From: Candidatus Methanodesulfokora washburnensis
Lineage (GTDB): Archaea; Korarchaeota; Korarchaeia; Korarchaeales; Korarchaeaceae
Reading direction: 5' to 3'
DNA: 64,000 nucleotides
Assembly (NCBI RefSeq): GCF_003947435.1
Contig: NZ_RCOS01000146.1
Span: forward strand, 1 to 64,000
The notes beneath the pieces were generated by a model. It had not been told where the DNA came from. It saw only the letters and a list, made by a program, of their open reading frames with translations, and searched no databases. Below are positions 57,825 through 64,000 of the stretch, piece after piece. Numbering within the stretch: the first letter of the stretch is position 1; each line of letters begins with the position of its first letter. A program made the translations under genes and the position numbers.

Positions 57825-58410
57825 AGCCTCCCTCCAAGAGAATATCCCTTAGCTTATAAACTGCTCTTTTTACATCTCCTTCCACTTTAGCTCCAGTACA
57901 TACAAGACTTCCGGAGGAGAATATAAGAAAAACTACATCGGGATCCTTCATCCTGAAAATAAGACCTGGAAACTGTTCAGGTTCGTATAATGTGTTGGGC
58001 ATATCCATAGCCAATCTCTCTATATCTACCTCAAGGAAAAGAGATGCAGAGGCTACTATGTTCTCAGCCTTTATGAGAGGCTTGGATCCAACCTTTATTC
58101 CATGCTTCTCAAGTTTTTCTATCGCTTTATATATAGCTCTTGCAGATTCTTCGACTGATTTTGTCCCGGTACAGACAAACTTTCCACTACTGAAGAGAAG
58201 AAGCGCTGCCTTTGGCTCGCTTAGTTTAAGAACAAGACCAGGAAATTTATCAGGTTCGTACCTAGATTCTTTTATTCTCTTAGCTATTTCATGAAGATCT
58301 AACCTCTGATTTATGTCAGCGGAGGACACCACATTTTGTATTTTTATCTCTGGATCTCTTTTCGGAATTATCTTTCCTTTTGAGCGTTCTTCTGAACCTC
58401 CCTTTTCCAT
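57805..58410 (-). CDS. tbp: TATA-binding protein
   Basis: A 201-aa TBP, the promoter-recognition factor. Two repeats are visible: IKIQNVVSSADINQRLDLHEIAKRI ... FPGLVLKLSEPKAALLLFSSGKFVCTGTKSVEESARAI, and KAENIVASASLFLEVDIERLAMDM ... FPGLIFRMKDPDVVFLIFSSGSLVCTGAKVEGDVKRAVYKLRDIL. An N-terminal 20-residue basic extension precedes them. TTAAATATTC near 58427-58436 is its own TATA candidate. First gene of the operon with AMMECR1. Confidence 0.97.
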   Translation of the reverse strand: MEKGGSEERSKGKIIPKRDPEIKIQNVVSSADINQRLDLHEIAKRIKESRYEPDKFPGLVLKLSEPKAALLLFSSGKFVCTGTKSVEESARAIYKAIEKLEKHGIKVGSKPLIKAENIVASASLFLEVDIERLAMDMPNTLYEPEQFPGLIFRMKDPDVVFLIFSSGSLVCTGAKVEGDVKRAVYKLRDILLEGGYAVRAF

Positions 58411-58566
58411 GAGAACACCTGAGAATATTTAAAGGGGTAACATTTAAATATTTTGTTGAGCTTTCTAGCTTTTAATATACTACTTTATTGTAGCAATATA
58501 GAACAATAATTAATAACATCTGATCAAAAAATAGTTATTATAAAAAGGGAGGAGAAGCTAATATTC

Positions 58567-58848
58567 TTACTCCTGCGAGAGTTCTATCTCTATAACGCTT
58601 ATGTCCCTTCTTGTTCCATCTGGACTTATTATCTCCTCTGTACCGGTCCTTATGTCAGAGACCTTTATCTTTCCTGGGAAGTATTTTAGTCTCGCTATCT
58701 CTGCTACATCCACAGCTCTCGATATAGCTCTCCCCCTTGCCTTGAGGACGACTTTCTTTACCCCCCTGTTTATCTGGAGGGTAACGGCCATAACATAGTT
58801 TATTGCCGGTTTCCTACCGACGAAGACAGTTCCCTCCTCTGAACTCAT
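58567..58848 (-). CDS. albA: Alba DNA/RNA-binding protein
   Basis: A 93-aa Alba protein, abundant chromatin or RNA-binding dimer. VFVGRKPAINYVMAVTLQINRGVKKVVLKARGRAISRAVDVAEIARLKY is the core, with the lysine of GRKPA (acetylation site) present; the long hairpin and ISVIEIELS end follow. Full length with its own promoter region on the minus strand. Confidence 0.96.
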   Translation of the reverse strand: MSSEEGTVFVGRKPAINYVMAVTLQINRGVKKVVLKARGRAISRAVDVAEIARLKYFPGKIKVSDIRTGTEEIISPDGTRRDISVIEIELSQE

Positions 58849-58930
58849 ATTGACACCCCTTTGACATTGTGTTTGCTGACGGTATTCCGGTAAGCAATCA
58901 AATAAAAAGATTCTGTTCCAATTTTAGTAT

Positions 58931-59176
58931 TTATTCCCTTTCAATATAAACAGGCAATCTTCCAAGTTTGTACTCCAATTTAGCTAACTCCACTGGATCA
59001 CTTAGCCCAGGTGGTATCTCATTCTCCTTCAAAAGAAGTGGGGCTCCAGCAGCTATCTGCTGGGCCCTAGCAGCTATGATTCTTACTTCCTCAAATTTTG
59101 AAAAAATATTTTTCTGTTCTTTAGTCTCCAAACTCAGACCCTTCTTCTCCTTTACTCTCAGGTTTCTTTCCTCCAA
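58931..59176 (-). CDS. rpoK: RNA polymerase subunit K (Rpb6)
   Basis: An 81-aa subunit. FEEVRIIAARAQQIAAGAPLLL and DPVELAKLEYKLGRLPVYIERE match the archaeal Rpb6 core. The N-terminal 25 residues are a charged extension. The frame overlaps the end of the thermosome gene by 56 bases, with starts at ATG 59176 or TTG 59131; I cannot decide between them. A short overlap favours the later start. Confidence 0.88.
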   Translation of the reverse strand: MEERNLRVKEKKGLSLETKEQKNIFSKFEEVRIIAARAQQIAAGAPLLLKENEIPPGLSDPVELAKLEYKLGRLPVYIERE

Positions 59177-60773
59177 CTTTGCCAGCTGCTGCTATTATGT
59201 CATCGACCTTAAGTACAGTAGTTGCGAATTCTGCAGCAGATCTTATTGCATATTTGTGTACTCTCAGTGGTTCTATTATATCGTTCTCGAACATGTTGTC
59301 TACTTTCCTCTTCAGCACATCGAAACCGTATTTGTTCCTTCCTTCTACATGGGCTTTCTTCAGCTCAGCCATCATTGTTATCGGATCCTCACCAGAGTTC
59401 TCTATGAGAGCCCTTGGTATGGACTCAAGTGCTTCTGCGAACTTCTCCACTACTATCTGTTCCTTTCCTCCGAGCTGCTTTGCATATTTATCTAACTCAA
59501 GTGCTAGGGATACGTGAACTGCACCGCCTCCAGGTACAACATATCCGTCCTCGACTACGTCCCTCACAACGCTCAGTGCATCATGCAGACTGCGCTCTGC
59601 CTCATCTATTACCTGCTTTGATCCGCCCCTTATCAATATTGAGACTGCCTTTGGATCCTTGCAATTCTCAACGAAGACCATCTTATCCTCTCCGACTCTT
59701 CTCTCTTCTACTAGGCCAGCATAGCCCAAGTCAGCTGGTGAGATATCTTTTATATTTACAACTATGCTTGCACCCGTTGCCTTAGCTAACTTCTCTATAT
59801 CCGACTTTCTTACCCTTCTAACTGCCATGATTCCTCTTTTAGCTAAGAAATGCTGAGCTACATCGTCTATTCCCTTCTGACAGAACACCACATTTGCCCC
59901 AGCTTCAGCTATTTTGTCCACCATCTCTTTCAGCATTGCTTTCTCCTGTTCTAAGAACTCGTTCACCTGAGTGGGAGATACTACTCTTATCTTTGACGAT
60001 ATCTCCGGCTTCTTTATCTCCAATGCACTTTCAATAAGGGCTATCTTGGCATCCTTTATCAACTTCGGCATATCTGGATGTACTACCTCTTTGTCTATAA
60101 CAAGACCTCTTGTGAGCTTGGTGTCAAATATAGATCCTCCTTCCTTCTTCTCAAGTTTTATATTGTCCAGATCAACGACTCTTTTTCCATCCCTTTCCTC
60201 ATAGACAGAGAGAACAGCATCCGTCACTATCTCAGCTAGGTAGTCCTTTGCAGCAGCTATGAGCTTTGAGCCCATTGCTATCTTTGCAACTTTTTTCAGA
60301 AGTTCTTTGTCATTCCACTGGACTTTTTCAGCAAGTTTGCTCTCCAAGACATCTATAGCATATTTTGCAGCCTTTCTATAGGCCTCTAGTATTATTGTCG
60401 GGTGTATGCCAAGATCTAGGAGCTCTTGGGCTTTTGATAGAAGCTCTCCAGCCAATATCACGACTGTTGTAGTTCCATCTCCAACTTCCTGCTCCTGTGC
60501 TTTTGCAAGATCAACCATCATCTTAGCAGTTGGATGCTCCACTTCCATTTCCTTCATTATAGTTGCCCCGTCATGCGTAATAACTACATCTCCAAACGGA
60601 TCAACAAGCATTTTTTGCATTCCCTTGGGGCTTAATGTTGATTTCAGTGCCTCACTTATCGTCTTTGCCACCATTATGTTCAGCCTTAACGCCTCCTTAC
60701 CTCTAGTCCTAGAGGTACCTTCTTTCAGCAGAATCACGGGTATAGCACTTACAGTCTCCCTTCCGGCAGACAT
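59121..60773 (-). CDS. Thermosome subunit (group II chaperonin)
   Basis: A 550-aa group II chaperonin subunit. [35 protein letters not shown] and [15 protein letters not shown] are the ATP sites; the apical domain runs about 200-380, and [19 protein letters not shown] and the C-terminal GGKKPE tail close it. GGAGGTGATCACC lies right before the ATG, a strong ribosome site, with GTTTTTAAATC near 60821-60832 as TATA box. Only one subunit gene is in this window. Confidence 0.96.
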   Translation of the reverse strand: MSAGRETVSAIPVILLKEGTSRTRGKEALRLNIMVAKTISEALKSTLSPKGMQKMLVDPFGDVVITHDGATIMKEMEVEHPTAKMMVDLAKAQEQEVGDGTTTVVILAGELLSKAQELLDLGIHPTIILEAYRKAAKYAIDVLESKLAEKVQWNDKELLKKVAKIAMGSKLIAAAKDYLAEIVTDAVLSVYEERDGKRVVDLDNIKLEKKEGGSIFDTKLTRGLVIDKEVVHPDMPKLIKDAKIALIESALEIKKPEISSKIRVVSPTQVNEFLEQEKAMLKEMVDKIAEAGANVVFCQKGIDDVAQHFLAKRGIMAVRRVRKSDIEKLAKATGASIVVNIKDISPADLGYAGLVEERRVGEDKMVFVENCKDPKAVSILIRGGSKQVIDEAERSLHDALSVVRDVVEDGYVVPGGGAVHVSLALELDKYAKQLGGKEQIVVEKFAEALESIPRALIENSGEDPITMMAELKKAHVEGRNKYGFDVLKRKVDNMFENDIIEPLRVHKYAIRSAAEFATTVLKVDDIIAAAGKVGGKKPESKGEEGSEFGD

Positions 60774-60892
60774 TGGTGATCACCTCCAGATAAGATTCAG
60801 CAATTATTATCTTCAACACCGATTTAAAAACTTTTCATGGAATTTAAAAAAATGAGAAAGCATCCTTTAAGGCTCAACTGCCAAATTCTGAG

Positions 60893-63718
60893 ATGCAGCT
60901 AGACCCAAGTTTGATTAAGTTGATATCAAAGAGGTATAAGAAGATCACAAATGTCCAACTGAAATCAATTCCAGTTATTTTAAGCGGGAAAAATGTTATA
61001 ATAAGCTCCCCAACTGGAACAGGAAAAACTGAAGCTGCCCTTTGGCCATTACTAACTCTGATGAAGAAGCACGGTGCAAGGCCCATTTCCCTGATATATA
61101 TAACCCCTCTCAGAGCTTTAAATAGGGATTTAGAGGAAAGAATAAGATTCTGGGCTGAGGCAATGGGTTACAGAGCAGAGGTCAGGCATGGGGATACGGA
61201 TCAGGTTGTAAGAAGAAGACAAGCTTTGACTCCTCCTGATATATTGATAACAACCCCGGAAACTGTACAAATACTTTTAGTAGGGAAAAGATTGAGAAAT
61301 TATCTTGAAAACCTTAGATATGTTGTTATTGATGAAGTACATGAACTGATAGATGATAAAAGAGGCGCACAGTTATCCCTAGTTTTAAGCAGAATGAGAG
61401 CAATAGCAGGGAAATTTCAGGTCATTCTCTTGTCAGCTACAATACCCAATCCAGCAGAAGCTGCAAGACTTTTTCTGGGTAACGATGATTTTGAGGTAGT
61501 GGAAGTTCATGCAATTAGAGAACTAGATATTAAAGTGGAACTCCCGGATGTAAGCGAGGAGGATTATAACACAAGTTCTAAATTATTAATAGATCCTGAG
61601 ATGGCATCAAAACTTAGGAGGATAGCTGAAATCATAGAAAATTCCAGATCAGCTCTTATATTCACTAACACGAGATCGATGGCTGAAGCTCTTACAAATA
61701 AGCTTAGAAGCTATCTTAAGGATAGAAAAGCTATAAGCATCCACCACAGTTCTCTTTCAAAGGATTCAAGGGAACAAACAGAGAAAGAATTCAGAGAAGG
61801 TGCATTAAATGCTGTCGTTGCTACAAGCTCTCTAGAACTTGGAATAGATATAGGATATGTGGATATAGTGGTCCAGTTCTCCTCACCAAGACAAACTACT
61901 AGATTAATACAGAGAATTGGGAGAGGTAGTCACAAGCCAGATGAGCCTGCAAAAGGTTTCATAATAGCACAGGATCCAGATGATTATCTAGAATCTCTTG
62001 TGATAGTCAAAAGAGCAAAAAGACAGGAACTTGAAGGAGGAAAGATGTTCAGAAAACCCCTAGATGTATTAGCTCATCAAATAGAGGGCGAGATTATAGC
62101 TAAGGGAGTAATCTCAATTAAAGAACTGCTCAGTCTGCTCAATTCCTCGTATATCTACAGAAATTTAAGTGAGGAGGAACTGGAGGAGCTACTTTTATTC
62201 ATGCATGAAATAGGATTGCTTAGATACAACAAAGAGAGCAAAATGGCCTCTGTATCAAGATATAGAGCTTACGAATATTACTTCTCAAATCTATCGACGA
62301 TACCAGATGTGAGGACCGTACCTGTAATAGATGATTCATCCGGTTTCTTCTTGGGATCCCTCGATGAGATGTTCGTCGCTGAATATCTGAAGCCTGGAGT
62401 CAAGTTTGTGTTTCGAGGTGCCGCATGGCAGGTAAAAGAGATAGAAAGTGGAAGAGTTTATGTTAGAGCAGCAATGGACCCAAGCGGAGCTATACCAAGT
62501 TGGATAGGAGAAGAACTCCCAGTGACCCTTGAGACCGCAGTAAGTGTGGGAAGATTGAGGGAGAAAATAGCTGAATTGATGATGAGTGGAATGGACACAG
62601 AAAAAGCAGTTGAAGAGCTTCTTAAAGAGTTCCCGTTCACACAAAAGGAGGATATTATGAGGGGAATAGAGCCCATAATGAGACATCTCAGTTTAGGATA
62701 TCCTCTTCCAACAGATAAAAAAATTGTCATAGAGGAGGCTCCTGGAATAGTTACAGTTCATGCAACCCTAGGGACTCTCATAAATAGGACTCTTAGCAGA
62801 ATGATAGCTTATTATTTGGCGAAAAAATACGGCTTGATAGTAAGGACTGATGAAGATCCCTACAGAATATTCATAATTGGAGCTAGTGGCGATTTAATAA
62901 GACATCTATTCATTCAAATAATTGAAGAAGGGATTGAAGATCTTTTAGAGGTAGTAAGGGAGACCGGTTTTTATAGGGTTAGGCTAGTTCAGGTCGCGAA
63001 AAGATTTGGGGCAATAAAGAAAGATGCTGATATAACCGGTATCAGCATAAGGAAACTTGTAGATGTCTATCGAGGAACTGTCATCGATAAGGAAACATTG
63101 AATGAAGTTCTTACAGTAGATCTGGACATAGATGGCTTGAAAATGCTATTTGATCTCATTAAGAGTGGAAAAATAAAGATAGAATACTTCAGAAGCAAGG
63201 AATTATCCCCAATAGCAGCAGAGGGATTGAGGAGATCCCCTTACTACTTGGAATTTGTGCCTCCCTCATTTCTGGAAAAAAGAATGCTAGAAACTTTCAA
63301 GATGAGGCTTATGAGAACTCAATTGCTGCTACTTTGCTCTAACTGCTGGCAATGGAGCTCTTGGGTAAGCATATCCTCTTTATTAGAGCTTAAAGAGTTG
63401 AGATGTCCAAAATGCAACAGCAATAGATTGGCCGGGCTTCATGGAAAGGATTCTCAGCTTGCACTAGAGCACATCAAAAGATCAATTGAAAGAGGTAGAC
63501 CTTTTATTCCTGATTCTAGACTTGCAAATAAAGTTTTTGAACTGGGAAGGCTTACTGAAGAGTTTGGAGTTATAGCTCTTGTCTCAATGGGAATAAGGGG
63601 ATATAAGATAGAGGATTTGAGGAATTTGTTATCTGAGAACAGGAGTATTGATGAGCATTTTCTCTCAAAATTAGCTTTTATAGAGAAGGAATCAATAAAA
63701 AAGAAGTTAAAAGATTGA
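60893..63718 (+). CDS. Lhr-type DEAD/DEAH helicase
   Basis: A 941-aa superfamily 2 helicase of the Lhr group. Walker A is SPTGTGKTEAAL, DEVH in VIDEVHELIDD, SATI, and QRIGRGSHK as motif VI, followed by the Lhr winged-helix and beta-barrel parts (to about 700). LLLCSNCWQW and RCPKCNSNR near the C-terminus form a zinc site. Lhr proteins unwind DNA-RNA or DNA duplexes in repair and RNA turnover. It starts with ATG 60893, diverging from the thermosome gene. Confidence 0.92.
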   Translation: MQLDPSLIKLISKRYKKITNVQLKSIPVILSGKNVIISSPTGTGKTEAALWPLLTLMKKHGARPISLIYITPLRALNRDLEERIRFWAEAMGYRAEVRHGDTDQVVRRRQALTPPDILITTPETVQILLVGKRLRNYLENLRYVVIDEVHELIDDKRGAQLSLVLSRMRAIAGKFQVILLSATIPNPAEAARLFLGNDDFEVVEVHAIRELDIKVELPDVSEEDYNTSSKLLIDPEMASKLRRIAEIIENSRSALIFTNTRSMAEALTNKLRSYLKDRKAISIHHSSLSKDSREQTEKEFREGALNAVVATSSLELGIDIGYVDIVVQFSSPRQTTRLIQRIGRGSHKPDEPAKGFIIAQDPDDYLESLVIVKRAKRQELEGGKMFRKPLDVLAHQIEGEIIAKGVISIKELLSLLNSSYIYRNLSEEELEELLLFMHEIGLLRYNKESKMASVSRYRAYEYYFSNLSTIPDVRTVPVIDDSSGFFLGSLDEMFVAEYLKPGVKFVFRGAAWQVKEIESGRVYVRAAMDPSGAIPSWIGEELPVTLETAVSVGRLREKIAELMMSGMDTEKAVEELLKEFPFTQKEDIMRGIEPIMRHLSLGYPLPTDKKIVIEEAPGIVTVHATLGTLINRTLSRMIAYYLAKKYGLIVRTDEDPYRIFIIGASGDLIRHLFIQIIEEGIEDLLEVVRETGFYRVRLVQVAKRFGAIKKDADITGISIRKLVDVYRGTVIDKETLNEVLTVDLDIDGLKMLFDLIKSGKIKIEYFRSKELSPIAAEGLRRSPYYLEFVPPSFLEKRMLETFKMRLMRTQLLLLCSNCWQWSSWVSISSLLELKELRCPKCNSNRLAGLHGKDSQLALEHIKRSIERGRPFIPDSRLANKVFELGRLTEEFGVIALVSMGIRGYKIEDLRNLLSENRSIDEHFLSKLAFIEKESIKKKLKD

Positions 63719-63905
63719 TACTAGAGATAATTTTAGGTTACCGAGCTAACATATCGTCACTCTCAACAGCATTCTCTGTGTGACTCCATTTCTGATCGAA
63801 CCATTCAGGCCTTAATGGGTAAATAAGACACCAAAATGTGAATTAAAGAGAAACAATAGCGCATAGAGCAGCTGTAAAGTTAAACAACTTGACAAAATGG
63901 ATAGT
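63719..63905. other. Intergenic region
   Basis: No gene in these 187 bp, between convergent ends of the helicase and pyrF. I see no clear terminator T-tract. Confidence 0.3.
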
Positions 63906-64000
63906 TCATCTCATACCTACAGCTGAGAGTATTCTCCTGGCAGATTCTCTTATATTATCGGATCCTGTTATAGCTCTTCCCACCATGATAAAATCAGCTA
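63906..64000 (-). CDS. pyrF: Orotidine 5'-phosphate decarboxylase, C-terminal end (partial)
   Basis: The window cuts this gene. On the minus strand the last 30 codons read ADFIMVGRAITGSDNIRESA and so on, ending AVGMR before TGA at 63906-63908. The VGRAI segment is the phosphate-binding end of the OMP decarboxylase barrel, which makes UMP from OMP. A different TIM-barrel enzyme with the same C-terminal GR motif, such as a KGPDC relative, is possible. Confidence 0.65.
   Translation of the reverse strand, partial: ADFIMVGRAITGSDNIRESARRILSAVGMR

Noticed and set aside
59414-59785. 123-aa plus-strand frame rich in Leu, His and Arg
   Set aside because: It is opposite the thermosome gene; the composition is that of antisense codons.
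1-64000. CRISPR arrays
   Set aside because: I saw no regularly spaced direct repeats with unique spacers. The GGATAGT hairpins are only two or three and not evenly spaced.

Overview
The window is a gene-dense stretch of an archaeal chromosome, most likely a hyperthermophile of the Thermoproteota (crenarchaeal) side. The evidence is the gene set: TBP, Alba, thermosome, aIF5B, archaeal RFC small and large subunits, Orc1/Cdc6, RNA polymerase subunits N and K, ribosomal proteins L7Ae, S28e, L24e, L37e and S2, archaeosine tRNA-guanine transglycosylase, FttA/aCPSF1, class I lysyl-tRNA synthetase, archaeal ether-lipid enzymes and an SRP 7S RNA. Codon use is rich in AGA, AGG and ATA. Start codons include many GTG and TTG. 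Several genes look leaderless, with a TATA box about 25-30 bp before the ATG, while genes inside operons carry GGAGGTGAT-type ribosome sites. I cannot name the genus from sequence alone.

Layout. 1-5.6 kb: an Era-like GTPase with its two usual partners, a TrmB-like regulator, a TRAM protein, dephospho-CoA kinase and TgtA. 6-11.4 kb: geranylgeranyl reductase, TrmI, an amino-acid permease behind tandem hairpins, a B3/B4-domain protein and a LysE-type exporter. 11.6-15.6 kb: intron-bearing tRNA-Met, SRP RNA, rpiA, a TGS protein with a degenerate GTPase core, aMBF1, NAC, HIT and tRNA-Pro. 15.8-19.8 kb: a tight four-gene operon (PLP enzyme, DgcN/DUF1611, MurL-like PP-loop enzyme, GNAT). 19.8-21.5 kb: an ABC exporter split by an in-frame amber codon. 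21.8-28.7 kb: glycerate kinase, polynucleotide kinase, AK6-like kinase, two tRNAs, L37e, SmAP, SepF, FttA and proteasome beta. 28.7-29.4 kb: a gene-free stretch with repeated hairpins. 29.4-37.7 kb: GcvH, archaemetzincin, an HD hydrolase with no ordinary start codon, a Hef-like helicase, TyrRS, CysRS, a Mut7-C protein and a box C/D sRNA. 38.1-39.5 kb: a cysteine-rich putative bacteriocin-like precursor and a membrane protein. 39.6-49 kb: GGGP synthase, aIF5B, the ribosomal protein cluster, IPP isomerase, Memo, S2, RpoN and RFC. 49-53 kb: Orc1/Cdc6, a secreted protein and a second AAA ATPase. 53.5-64 kb: tRNA-Val, PRC-barrel protein, LysRS, glycosyltransferase, AMMECR1, TBP, Alba, RpoK, thermosome, Lhr helicase and the end of pyrF.

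Most genes serve housekeeping tasks: translation, RNA processing, replication and isoprenoid lipids (IPP isomerase, GGGP synthase and geranylgeranyl reductase are all here). The places that do not look ordinary are the DgcN/MurL-like/PLP/GNAT operon, the cysteine-rich precursor with its membrane neighbour, the amber-split transporter, the HD gene lacking a start, and the small structured elements. The functional readings of these are hypotheses from domain recognition, with no database search behind them.
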